A stretch of DNA of 64,000 bases from Liolophura sinensis (taxonomy: Eukaryota > Mollusca > Polyplacophora > Chitonida > Chitonidae): positions 10,907,386 to 10,971,385 of the forward strand of contig NC_088306.1 in assembly GCF_032854445.1 (NCBI RefSeq), written 5' to 3'. The position numbers and the translations under genes are program-made. Below, piece by piece: positions 12,430 through 23,072 of the stretch (position 1 is its first letter; the number at the start of each line of letters is the position of its first letter). Below the pieces are notes generated by a model that worked only from the letters and a program-made list of their open reading frames with translations, made no database searches and had not been told where the DNA came from.

Positions 12430-13563
12430 TCCTCGGCCCCCAAAACCATGCCCCCTGTGTAATTAAGCTAAGAGACCGAGCCGTCATTCCTTGAGCGAAT
12501 GTTAATACCTTCCAGAACGAGACCGCAAATAACCTGGTGACGCCATCGATGAAGTAGTCGTCGACAACGAGGCTGATCGAAATACCGACGACTCACCTAT
12601 CGCAGAATACACCTCAACCTATGGAATACAGGTATGCCAATCCCCTCACATGGACGTGTTTTATGGCCACCAAAGTACACGAATCACAACAGGCAGTTGG
12701 TCAACAGGCAACATGATACGCATTTCTACAGCAAAACGGTTAGGCCTGACGATTACGAAAAGTTTCCAGTCAGCTCACCTGGTGGACGGATCCTCTCCAC
12801 TAAATGTCGTTCGCGAAGTTGACTTTACATTGATTCGTGACAACCGAAAATTCATCTTTTGTGGCCTATTAGTTGAAAAGTTGGGCGTGGAGATGCTCGC
12901 GGGAACCCCTTTTATCGAACGCAATGACATTGCCGTCCGGCCAGCTAAACGTGTGGTCACGCTTAGTGACGGTACCAATTACACGTACGGCTCCACCAGC
13001 CCGCCCCGACCAGTCACACCATGAGTGGGGCCCATCTAATTCGCACCCCAGGTCACCCCACAACAATATAGACAAGTGAATTCTTTGAACTGGACGTGCC
13101 GGATGAATTGTATCCAGACGACACGTACACCCTAGAGTCCCAATAATATCCGGTCTCGAGACACAATCAACCCAGAGCATATTGAATACAACGGCGCCTG
13201 GGGCCCATTCGAGTCTCTTGTAAACGTGGGCCCCGTTCAGTCCCCACAAAGAAAAGGAGGCCACCCATTTATTCCCACGACAACCTTATCGAACTTCAAC
13301 ATAAGTTTGACTAGTTACGGTAAGTAAGAGTATTCAAACGCTCTGGGGAAGCTGGGATCACTGTCGATTACCTGAACCCTTCATTTCTCGTTAAAAAAAA
13401 AACAAATTGTGGTTCCCAGTCTCGTGACAGCGTTTGCTGATGTTGAACGCTATAGCAAATCTTAACCTTTGGTTAGGCCAGACGTGAAAAGGCTCGGTAA
13501 AATATTGCGGTGTCTCTACTCCGTTTCATGGCATCCTTGTTTATGCCCTGCCCGCACTGGGAA
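12430..13563 (+). mobile_element. Ty3/gypsy-type retrotransposon remnant: gag zinc motif, protease, start of RT
   Basis: 12440-12525 can be read as a CPLC zinc-knuckle-like gag end. 12650-13020 encodes a retropepsin-like segment: STGNMIR in place of the usual D-T/S-G motif, AKRLGLTI, then LAGTPFIERNDIAVRPAKR. 13065-13135 reads ELDVPDELYPDDTYTLE. 13345-13470 gives GITVDYLNPSFLVKK and LVTAFADVERYSK, the start of reverse transcriptase. About 13515-13560 gives [10 protein letters not shown]. Stops and frame shifts throughout, apparent loss of the protease catalytic Asp and an internal RT deletion show it is dead. Typing as Ty3/gypsy-like rests on motif order and sequence style; a BEL/Pao origin is less likely. 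Confidence 0.75.
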
Positions 13564-13680
13564 TGCCAACCTGTGGATAGTCGCGGGTTTCCCCCGGGCT
13601 CTGCTCGGTTTCCTCCCACCATAATGCTGGCCGCCGTGGTATAAGTGAAATATTCTTGAGTACAGAGTAAAACACCAATG
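13564..13680 (+). repeat. SINE family 1 fragment inside the retrotransposon
   Basis: From AACCTGTGGATAGTCG to AACACCAATG. It separates the RT remnant from the integrase remnant, and its tail is cut by the solo LTR at 13681. Confidence 0.8.
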
Positions 13681-14381
13681 TGTTATGCGCACGACTGCCG
13701 TCAGTTTCTAAATTTAGCTTGCCACTGTTTACATACGGCGCCTGCTGTCTGCCTCTGCCTTAGAGTGTTCCAGAATGCGCGCAGTTCGGTGCCTGTTTGT
13801 TTACATCAAGTGTTCAGCAATTTTCTTATTCTAGACAATTCCACCAGGCTACATAAGACCTATGAAAGCAGGTCAAACGGAGAGAACGGAGAAAGGAGAA
13901 TTATTGAGAGCTTGGATGCTTTTGCTGTGTATTACTTTAGTAGGCCATTTGTGCTGAATTTTGGTGTCTCTATAGCCTCTGGCTTTGTTATATCCTATAT
14001 CCACCGAGCACTTGTTCAGTCTGAACTTGTATGTTTAATTTGTGCTCTTGTATACACAGTGCCTATTAGTGCACGGACCCTGTCTGTGGAATTTTGTGTA
14101 TATTTCGTCATACACTCAGTTGTACTGTGGATTTTCCCTCTTGTGAATTTGCCTCTGAGGATTTATGCCTGTGTGGTATATATTGTGGAATATAAGCGTC
14201 CGTTTGGACTTGACACCGTAAGTACTTTAGTATTTGTATAAGTCTTATTATCTGTTCTTGTTAAAGCTAATAAACTGTTGTAAAATAAAATCTGCTGGTT
14301 TTGGTTACTTTTTTGTGCGGCTAAACTGTCGTGTATTTCGAACAAGCCATCTCTATAATACAGACAGTTCGGGTCGTAACA
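13681..14381 (+). mobile_element. Solo LTR, 701 bp, with TSD
   Basis: Begins TGTTATGCGC and ends GGGTCGTAACA, giving the terminal inverted repeat TGTTA/TAACA with TG...CA ends. AATG lies directly before (13677-13680) and directly after (14382-14385), a 4-bp target-site duplication. Two AATAAA motifs (14269-14274, 14284-14289) sit near the 3' end, as expected for the R region. No second LTR or internal domain adjoins it, so it is a solo LTR left by recombination. The 187-codon ORF within it is probably a chance ORF. Confidence 0.8.
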
Positions 14382-15600
14382 AATGTCCAATCCTTTGAGA
14401 CGCTATAGGGTGTGGAGTTTTTTGCCAGCCCAAAAGTATCTACTTTTCTGTCCACCGTCCGCCACCTAGCTGGTTCTGCTACATTCCTTCAGATTTCGCC
14501 AGCAGAAATGCTCCTGACTGTGACATGCCGTCTTGTCAAGTTGCTCCTTTTTGAAGGATTCTGAAAGTTGTGTTGTTCATCTGTGTTCATCTAACGACAT
14601 TCTCAGTGGCGTTACTAAATTCGCTCCTACAACTCGCTCTGACTGTCTGACGCTTCAGTCCGAATTTCCCGATTTACGCTGTGCTCATGCCCGCCTGAAA
14701 CAAGTTACACGCCATTCCAAGAAGTTAACTGTCATTAAAGACGTAAAGCGATAACTTAACCCGTCACCATTGCCAAAGATGGTCTTCTTGTTCCTCCCTA
14801 CAGTGACCCATTCGCAACTGACAATGCGTCGTAGTTCCGCGACAGATTTTTGACGGGTTTCCGACCTCACTACAAATGTAACTTGATTATCCGTCAAGCC
14901 ACCAGCTGACACTTGTAATGCGGCGACACTTCTTCGCTTTGGATGTAGATAAAGCGTAGAACGGGTATTTGGCGCCTGCCATTACTGCGGGTCACTGAAG
15001 AAGACACCACACCACGCAGTGGAAAAGAATACTGATGAACATCCGGAGGGAACAGGTATTTCATTTGCTGCCGATGTGCTGGATGTGTGACTTGTTTCAC
15101 TTGTACTGCACTCCTGGATGATAGGAAACACCGGAGTATACATGATGCCCTCCTTCGACTTTCAGGCATGTGAAAGTCACTTGAGTATAACGAACTTCTC
15201 CAGAGACACAGAATAAGTATTAACCCGGACCAGTCAAAAACATTAATAGGAACCCGCCGGCAGGAAGGGCCATCCAGGGATAATAGTCGGAGATACACCA
15301 GGACCCCTTGGGTGGTATGTTATCCCACTTACACCTGTCCGGTGCCTTCACGCCAGAATCAGAGACAGAGGACTATCGGCACGAGAAATGTTTTTCCAGA
15401 ACAGAGTACCTGAGATACCAACCATACAAATCGGCGACATAGTATACCTCCAGTCCGATCGTAACAAACCCAGGTCTCAGGACCGATATCTTGTTGCCAC
15501 TATGAATGGCGACTGGTGCCATGTAAGAAAGTTTGCTGGTTCTCAACTCCGGTCACAAATATATCGCGATAAATCGGAGTGCTTCACAGTGCCATAGTGT
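14382..15600 (+). mobile_element. Retrotransposon remnant: integrase zinc finger, core fragments and C-terminal domain
   Basis: 14533-14754 encodes a pol linker segment (DILSGVTKFAP, IKDVKR). It is followed in shifting frames by VTIAKDGLLVPP and SSHQLTLVMRRHFFALDVDKA, the usual region before the integrase HHCC finger. GISFAADVLD (about 15053) and LDDRKHRSIHDALLRL (about 15115-15165) are integrase core fragments. 15340-15597 reads RIRDRGLSAREM, then GDIVYLQSDRNKPRSQDRYL and KFAGSQLRSQIYRDKSEC, the integrase C-terminal domain, ending in a stop. Several stops and frame shifts. It is probably the other end of the element at 12.4-13.56 kb, in the same orientation, with most RT and RNase H lost. 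Confidence 0.75.
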
Positions 15601-15732
15601 TTCGGCCTGAAGTCTCAGATCGCCTTCTGGACTCCTCCTGTAGACTCTTCAGAAGGAAGAGTCTACATGTTCTTTTCCGACTCGATCTTCACCCGTCCTG
15701 TCACAAATATCCTCTGTGTTGTCCACACCTGA

Positions 15733-15986
15733 TGATTTATTTCATTTGATTGGTGTTTTACGCCGTACTCAAGGATATTTCCCTTATTCGACGGCGGCCA
15801 GCGTTATGGTGGGAGGGAACCGGGCAGAGCCCTGGGGAACTCATGATCATCCGCAGGATGCTGACAGACCTTCCCTCTTACGGCCGGAGAGGAAGCCAGC
15901 ATGAGCTGGACTTGAACTCACAGCGACCGCATTGGTGAGAGGCTCCTGGGTCCTTGTAGCGCTAACGAACTGAGCCACGGAGGCCC
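15733..15986 (-). repeat. SINE family 1, near full length
   Basis: The reverse strand runs from the tRNA-like head (GGGGCCTCCGTGGCTCAGTT) through GAGTTCAAGTCCAGCTCATG to the AAAACACCAATCAAAT tail. Confidence 0.9.
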
Positions 15987-16784
15987 CTCCACACCTGATG
16001 TTGGCTGACACACATTATTCCACAAGGTCAGTCTGTCCCACTACTCAAGAAGCCAGCATGGACAAATACAATGATTCCATTTCTACCAAAGACGACTCCC
16101 CGTCGATCCTCTCGTCAGCGATTACGACCGAAACATCTAGATGACTATTTTGGTTAAATGCCATGTTTAGTTTGGGACACAATAATCTCCATGGGCCAAA
16201 GGTCAGTCTGTCCAAGGTTAGCGCCCTTCTTTCAAGTGATGATCATGTCTCTGAGACTTTTAATACCATTATTCAGGTTTATTATCAGTTTGTGTTTTCA
16301 CCATGCTGTTACAACGACATTTTCGTTATTTACCTTTCTCTAAAGGAGCTGAATTCAAATCTCAGAAAGAAAAAATATATATTGTTTGTATTTCATATAA
16401 CTTATATGCAGAGTTAACCCCCCCACCCCACCCCACCCCCTTTGTCTTAACAATGGCACTTTCTCACTTTTCCTGTTGTTCTTGGGTTACATTTTGGGTT
16501 TGTACGTTGTCAAGCGAAAGTACAACTCTACCTTACCGATATACAGACATCTCGCTTGTTGTTTTATCACTGTAATAATCGAGATCTCCTCCTCTTTCAA
16601 CTGCAACGAGCATATTTCCAGCAAAATACAAGCACAAAAAGACTTTATATGAACAAACTAAATGTATTTCTCAAAATAGTCAAGATATATACAAAACATT
16701 TAAGGCGTATTCTGGAAGCTATACGGAATATACATGTACATGGAAAATTATTTGGTCTTGCACTAATTATTTTGTGGGCCAAGT

Positions 16785-16790
16785 TTTATT
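16785..16790 (-). promoter_or_regulatory. Poly(A) signal of coiled-coil gene
   Basis: AATAAA on the reverse strand, about 30 nt past the stop codon at 16819. Confidence 0.45.
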
Positions 16791-16818
16791 ATTTCGGAAT
16801 AAATTTCTAAAGAATTTC

Positions 16819-19034
16819 TTAAACGTTGAAATCTAGAAAACTTCTTTTTCTCTTTTCTAGATATGCTTTTCTCTGTATCAGTCGCCCCCAATTCTCTGTT
16901 GTATTTAAAGGTTGTCTCAGCAGAGGCGGACTTGACAGGCTGTGGTATTCTGTCTGGCGTAGGGCCCTGGTATGACTTGAATAAGTCTGAGGGGGACATA
17001 ACAGGGCTCGTGAGTCTGACCAGTTGTCGCTATCATCCAGACCAAAGTAAGTTTTTTTGGCATCCAAGTGCGGAATTCTAACAGCGCTGCCACAGGTGTT
17101 AGGTTCCATGGAATCAACCAAACATTTCTTCAGCTTTTCTTGCAGATGTAGAAGAAGTGAGAATGAGGCAGGGCAGGACGACTGCCGGTTTTCAATCGTC
17201 GTCTTGAGGGTATCAAACGCTTCCAGCAGCTCCTCGTATCTGGCGGCCTCCACGTACAAACTTGTCTCGAAGTTTTTGGCTTCCATCTTTGTGGCGTAGA
17301 CGTCCGCCAACATCCTGTCTCTGTCAGCCTCCATTTTTCTCTTCGCCACTTTGAGTTTCATGAGCCTGTCGTGTTCTCTCTCAGTGTTTTCTATCACTGT
17401 TTCCATCTCCCTGTCGGAAAGAAAATGATCAAAACAGCATGTACATTTATTTATTTTATTTATTTAAATTCTCTCAGTACAATAAATAAAGGGGTTGCTT
17501 TTGCACACTCGAAAAGAAAAGAAAGAGTCGACATATAAGATCATGTATTCAATAATCCTATATGCTTGGAGAAATCGGTTTTGCTCTGTCTTACCTGTCC
17601 ATCCTGTCTTTGACCTTGTAGTATTCCTTCCTTTTCGCCTCTTGTCCATCTAGTTTTCTTTTCAGTTCCTCTATTTTGTCATCATCTTCTTTGATACTCA
17701 AATCCACATCTTTAAATGAAACAACATTGGATTTACTTACAGTAACGTATATGTATAACGAGTTAACTACGTTAATAAATTTTAACAATAATGTGATTTT
17801 TAGTTGTTTTTTTGTTTGTTCTATTTTTGTTTTGTTTTTTTTTCTTCACAGCTTTGGAGATTTACCTGATGTAGCACGTGGAGACTGAGCGGCTGTCAGT
17901 TGGTCAGTGCTAGATTGATCAGTGATTCTCTTGTTGCTGTTTAGCTGAAACACGTCCTTTGGGGCAGCCAGGCTTATTGACTGCTTATCTATTTCTGTGA
18001 ATGTCAAACATTGTCAGAATGCTATATTCTTCTGGGTTTTTACACAATAACACAATTCTTCTACAGAGAGAGACGAGTACAAAGGACTTTAATAGAGTAA
18101 ATTTGGAAGCCATTCAGAACATGCACATTTACAGAGGTGTTAAAAAATCTGTGTTTGGTAAAAAAAAAGAAAAATTGGCTGCTAGGTACACATACAAAAA
18201 AAGCAACGTCAAATTTACACAACAAAACTGCCATCTTTTCTGCATGTTATATAAATGAAAGTTATAATTAGCTCAACAAATAATGCTATAACAATATTCC
18301 CATTCACTGTAGAATACACTGTTTCATTTTTAAACGTTTCCTTATGAACAGCTGTGATCAGTTAAACAGTTAAACTCTTATAAAGCTGAATGTCTGACAT
18401 ACAGCTACTTTTGAGATGAGTTCTTATTTTCCATGCGCTCACCTAAAGATTTACCGGCGCCTGAGTGCGTTTTGAAGCCTGTCAGGGAGGGTTTTCTGGG
18501 ACGATCGATTGGTTTCTGTGAGGCAGCATTTCCATTGCCTGTTTTGTTTGGAAGGGCAACGAAGTCAGACATAGATCGTCGGTTGAGCTTGTCTATAAAG
18601 CCAGGGGAAAAGAAAGGATATTTATACCATAACGATTGAGTTTTCTTTTTTTTTTCTTTTCTTTTTACCCCAAAGTATTACTTTTTACAGAATAAATGCA
18701 TCTAGAATAACGTATAATACAAATGCTAATACTGTTCAGAGTTGACCTGCACCCCTCGGAAGTCAATAACCATTGAGTATTTTTATTTAACACCAAATAT
18801 TATTTTTTACAGAATAAATGCATCTAGAATAAAGTATAACACAAATAATAATACTCTTTAGAACTGACCTGCACCCCACGGAAGCCGCTTCCAGTCGACC
18901 AATGGCTTCCCCTTCCTTACAGACATGTCCCGAGGATTTCCCTCTTGAGAAGGGGTTTCCCCGCCGTTGGGAAGGACTCTCCTATTTTTGTCTACCTTTG
19001 TGGCCAAATAAACTGACTGCTTTTCGTTGTCCAT
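16819..19034 (-). CDS. Coiled-coil protein of unknown function, 5 coding exons
   Basis: Reverse-strand exons 19034-18869 (spliced 5' end at 19042), 18592-18443, 17994-17866, 17709-17595 and 17410-16819 join with matching phases (1,1,1,2) to 383 aa. The start is MDNEKQSVYL. The first ~140 residues are polar and low in structure, rich in Ser, Lys and Pro. From DVDLSIKEDDDKIEELKRKL onward a charged coiled coil runs about 80-100 residues (EEHD, RKMEADRDR and ARYEELLEAFDTLK heptads). I do not recognise the family; cytoskeletal or centrosomal scaffolds have this look, but nothing specific is shown. The C-terminus is uncertain: frame A stays open to 16819, while another frame (16999-16763, from MSPSDLFKSYQGPTPDRIP) looks more protein-like, so a frameshift or missed splice near 17000-17040 is possible. 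A broken copy of the last exon lies at 11.15-11.83 kb. Confidence 0.65.
18667..18883 (-). repeat. Tandem duplication of exon 1 3' end, donor and intron start
   Basis: 18667-18752 and 18790-18883 are near-identical (both with ACAGAATAAATGCATCTAG and TGACCTGCACCCC), offset 122 bp. The right copy holds the working donor of the coiled-coil gene's exon 1; the left copy repeats GGTGCAG/GTCAAC inside intron 1. Confidence 0.85.
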
Positions 19035-19059
19035 ATTCTGTCCTGTAGGGAACAATAGA

Positions 19060-19908
19060 AGTGGTTTGCAAATTTACAATTTTGGTTGTGTGAAGTAACA
19101 GAGATATTACTTCTTAACATCGGATATATACCGTGATAGGTAAACAGGAAAATTAGGTAATATTATTTGTATAAATCTAGAGAACCGGCTCCGATTCGCG
19201 AAAACTAGATTTAATAAATCAGTTATTAAACAATACATGATCTTATGAAGCAGACCCTTAAATATACTTATATGCCAATTTTTGTTTCGTGATAAAACTC
19301 TCTTGCTTAATCTTCTAGTGTGGCCATTGATGAACACTATTAGTGCAGTCATGTAAAACTGTCATCTTAAGAAATATGCTGTCATAATAAAAGCGAAATC
19401 ATAACAGAAGTCTTATCTCACAATAGCTATACTTAACATGACACAATGGCAACAACAACCTCATTTTATCTGAGTGTAAAGACAAAAAAATCCTTAGGCC
19501 CCGAAAATGATAATTTACTGATACGGATATATATTGCACAACAGTGTAAAAGAGTTACACACGTTAGATGTGTTAATTTAAATATGACATGAAATTGTTC
19601 GTGTTCCAATCTGGGCTCTGGTATGGTCCTGACGTTTATACAAACCTCTTACATAAGAACTATAAAACTGTCATGAATAAATCCTGACACATTCTACTCG
19701 ACTGTACATTACAACATTTACATAACTTATACAGATACTTACTCGGTTGACTTGTGCATACGCTATGTATTTTGTTCGCTATAAAGCTCCTGATTTACAA
19801 TGAAGGAGTAAATCTGGAAAGATCAGCAGCTGCTGTTTTGTTCGGCTTTACCGTGAACAATGAGGGTCAAGAAGACTGTAAGGCGTCATGTGTTTGTGAC
19901 GTATTAAT
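19060..19908. other. Upstream of coiled-coil gene, no gene seen
   Basis: AT-rich sequence that should contain the 5' untranslated exon(s), because the start-codon exon has an acceptor (CCCTACAG) just before it. I cannot place the upstream exon. Confidence 0.35.
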
Positions 19909-19920
19909 ATTCCATCTGAC

Positions 19921-20120
19921 NNNNNNNNNNNNNNNNNNNNNNNNNNNNNNNNNNNNNNNNNNNNNNNNNNNNNNNNNNNNNNNNNNNNNNNNNNNNNNNN
20001 NNNNNNNNNNNNNNNNNNNNNNNNNNNNNNNNNNNNNNNNNNNNNNNNNNNNNNNNNNNNNNNNNNNNNNNNNNNNNNNNNNNNNNNNNNNNNNNNNNNN
20101 NNNNNNNNNNNNNNNNNNNN
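19921..20120. other. Assembly gap, 200 N
   Basis: Exactly 200 N. ATTCCATCTGAC occurs immediately before (19909-19920) and immediately after (20121-20132), so the contigs may overlap rather than leave missing sequence. Confidence 0.98.
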
Positions 20121-20128
20121 ATTCCATC

Positions 20129-20479
20129 TGACGTCATACTTGTGTGACGTAGACCAAAACTGGCGCATTTGTAGTGTCGAACCCCTTGTGATGGTGACGT
20201 CAGAAAGCGAAGTTTTCACCAGCATCATTGCTTGTATTACCTCCCTTTATTCCATGTCTCCCTAATAGGGATGCGGTATATTTTTTTAATCCCGTGAGGT
20301 GGCGCTAGTGTGAAACAGGGCCTCGAGCAATTGTTACGTAAAGAATTGATCTTAGCGTAACGTTTACACCGTTAAAATGTATCACTTTCTATTGTAAGGT
20401 CGTACTGTCTTTATTGTGACGCCATGAGATGGGTAAGAAACATTTGATGTCAAAAAAAAAAAAAAAAAAAATGACGTCA
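20129..20479. promoter_or_regulatory. Three perfect CRE palindromes
   Basis: TGACGTCA at 20129-20136, 20195-20202 and 20472-20479, with further TGACGT half sites at 19895-20160. The site is the CREB/ATF consensus. They lie 1.1-1.45 kb upstream of the coiled-coil gene's start codon and may mark its promoter, but the transcription start is unknown. Confidence 0.4.
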
Positions 20480-20914
20480 TAGCTATGTGAAGCGCTGAGA
20501 ACTACATACTGTATAGGCTGTACTGCTTACCTTCGCATATAGCGAAGAAAAGTGCAGATATTGACATTAAAGGTCAGTGTTCTTTTATGCAGTGATACAT
20601 CTTTTAGCAACATTATGTTTAAACATTGTGAAAAAAATTCAGAACAAAAATTAAAGAATCTTATTTGCATTTCTGATAAAGCAATGCATGATTCAGAAAT
20701 ACTGTGCTTGCCATTCAGACAAGGCCTGTCCGTGAGAAACATGTGGCAAGCAGTGTGCTACTCCCTTGCTATTGAGGCCTGATGCGAGTAATGGACGTGT
20801 AAGTAAAACGTTTAAATATATTGGCATATATAAATAACCTAGCTATTTCATTGCGGGTAACTTTAAGTTTGAACTTGGTAATAAGCAGTGAATTTATTCA
20901 TTTATTCATTTATT

Positions 20915-21104
20915 GAGGCCTGCGTGGCTCAGTTGGTTAGCGCGCTAGAGCAGCCTAACCCTGGAGCCTCTCACCAATGCGGTCGCTGGGAGTTCAAGTC
21001 CAGCTCATGCTGGCTTCCTCTCCGGCCGTTCGTGGGAAACTTTCCCAGCAACCTGCGGATGGTCGTGGGTTTCCGCCGGGCACTGCCCGGTTTCATCCCA
21101 CGAT
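20915..21104 (+). repeat. SINE family 1, head and middle
   Basis: From GAGGCCTGCGTGGCTCAGTTGG to the CCCGGTTTCATCCCA region; the 3' tail is missing. Confidence 0.85.
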
Positions 21105-21109
21105 AAAGA

Positions 21110-21262
21110 AATATTTATTTATTTAACTGGTGTTTTACGCCATACACAAGAATATTTCAATTATACGACGACAACCAGCATTATGGTGGGAGGAAACCGA
21201 GCAGAGCCGGGCCGGGGAAACCCACGACCTTCCGCGGGTTGCCAGCAGATCTTCCCTCGTGC
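21110..21262 (-). repeat. SINE family 1, 3' part, inverted to the preceding copy
   Basis: Reverse strand ends in TACGCCATACACAAG and the AT tail. It abuts the + strand copy, giving an inverted pair. Confidence 0.8.
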
Positions 21263-21413
21263 GTTGCACCGAATTTAAAACGAAGGAAAAGGTGCATGAT
21301 AACATACTGTACCCATGCTGGACCCTATTTCGGCCGACCGGTTCACTTCAGACTGCATAATCATATCACTACTGATACAATTTTGCATTCCATAAAGTTA
21401 CTTCTTGAAAGTT

Positions 21414-21575
21414 TAAAACCTCCTCACAATGCTTAGTTTTTCGTTCTGGAAGTTGAAATTTTGACACATATGAGATTTAGGCTAACATTTATGAAGTGTT
21501 TTAAATTTTAATTGTTATGATTCAAGATTAACCTCCACAATATTTTTACTTAAACCAGAAATGGATTTTGGGAAT
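21414..21575 (+). repeat. Interspersed repeat also found at 45.02-45.17 kb
   Basis: Shares GTTGAAATTTTGA, then a matching order of short blocks to CAGAAATGG with 45020-45170. The family is unknown. Confidence 0.5.
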
Positions 21576-21766
21576 GAGCTATGACTTTTTCGGAAGGGGG
21601 GGGGGGGTGCTCATGCAGTTGGTACCGCTAGGCTTCGTTACCTAACTACACTGTTAAAACTATTGGTCTGACCATGCTTGTTTTGTTTTCCTTTGTTTTT
21701 ACGATTTCATTCCCTTTTTTCAGTGTGAACCTATGAACATAAGTGCATCTTATTCGATTACACTGG

Positions 21767-21883
21767 TCATGGGTTTCTCCCGGGCTGTGCCCGATTTCCA
21801 CCCACCATAATGCTGGCCGTCGTCGTATAAGTAAAATATTCTTGAGTACGGCGTAAAACACCAATCAAATAAAATAAATAAAT
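21767..21883 (+). repeat. SINE family 1, 3' part
   Basis: GGGTTTCTCCCGGGCTGTGC through CGGCGTAAAACACCAATC with AAATAAATAAAT tail. Confidence 0.85.
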
Positions 21884-21889
21884 TCGATT

Positions 21890-23072
21890 ACACGTGTAAG
21901 GCAGTCCGTGTTCGTGAAAATTTATTATTAGCAATTGGCTTCACCCAGGAATGGCGGACTACGACCATGTGGTTTCTGTTGTGGGCAGCGTTTACACAAA
22001 AACTGACATTCCTCCCAACTGTATGTCCAAATTTCTAGATAATATCGTCGAATGGAAGTTATGTTCGGTTTTGGTAAGGCTGTCACCGTAACAGATGAAT
22101 AGTATAGTCGCAAAGTACATGTTTTGATATCGAAAACTGGACCCAGAGTGGTCAGATTATGTTAACGCCAGCCCAATATCATTTACAAAGTTTATGTTTT
22201 CAGCATATTTTCTGTTTCATTTAAAATGCCTCGTGATGTTTACATTTTACACGTTTTAAAGTTTCATTTATATGTATGGAATTATCTTGCAAACAGATAC
22301 ATCCGGCCCAAAACATTAAAAATAGAACTCCTAGAGAACCACTTGAAGACCAGAGTCACGTTGTTAACATAAGTCATCTTACATTTGCATATGTAAGGCT
22401 GTTAACGTGGTTGACACCTCAGCCTCCAGCGCTCATCGCCCATCCCCCTCTTTCATTTGCATACCTGTGGAGAATTGCCTCTTGTGAAAACATTCTTTGT
22501 CGTACTGTAATGTACGTCCTTTTGTGAAAGACTAGGGTAATATTTACGTGTAACTTCTTCTTCACCACTTACGTCAATTCATTCATGCTTCCCTGGATGA
22601 GGCTGGCCCAATGTCAGTGGGGGGGCCCTTTTCAGATGTAGTCCACATGACAAAGTATGTCTGCCTTAAAGTCGTCACAAAAGCACGTTCTAGCACAACA
22701 ACTCGAGCAACCTGTTATGGACTTGGCAGGCTGTCTGATGGAACATCGAATCCATAGCGTTTCACATCAGATTACGAAAATCCTTTCAAAAATGTATGAA
22801 TTGCGAATAATACTTCATACATATATATATAACATAATATAACTCGTATATAACAATAGCACGTGACAGAAACTAGAATGATGAACATCTTATTTATGCT
22901 GTTTTTCATTGTATGCAAATTTAACATCTCCCCATGCAATTGTAACCAATGAAAAATCTGTTAAAGAGTGTGACCGTGGCAAAAAAATGACGTCATAATG
23001 TACATGAAAATCGGTCCGAAAAAATTACCCTAGCCTTTACAACTCCCTTTCTTTCTTTTTTTTTTTTTTCAG
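21890..23072. other. Probable 5' region of PELP1; first exon not identified
   Basis: The recognised PELP1 exon at 23073 lacks a start, so a first coding exon should lie here or further upstream. The ORF from ATG 22657 (MSALKSSQKHVLAQQLEQPV...) is the best candidate, but it has no good donor in the required phase. A perfect CRE palindrome is at 22988-22995. Confidence 0.3.

Noticed and set aside
12869..13264. 131-codon - strand ORF
   Set aside because: Antisense to the retrotransposon protease region.
13681..14241. 187-codon hydrophobic ORF (from 13678)
   Set aside because: It lies inside the solo LTR, begins in the preceding SINE tail, and has no recognisable domain; most likely a chance ORF.
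16863..17081. + strand exon bounded by TTTTCTAG and GTAAGT-like sites
   Set aside because: Antisense to the last exon of the coiled-coil gene, whose splice phases agree over five exons; the + reading has no partners.
22657..22842. First coding exon of PELP1
   Set aside because: Plausible position, but no good donor in the phase required by exon 23073, and no recognisable similarity.
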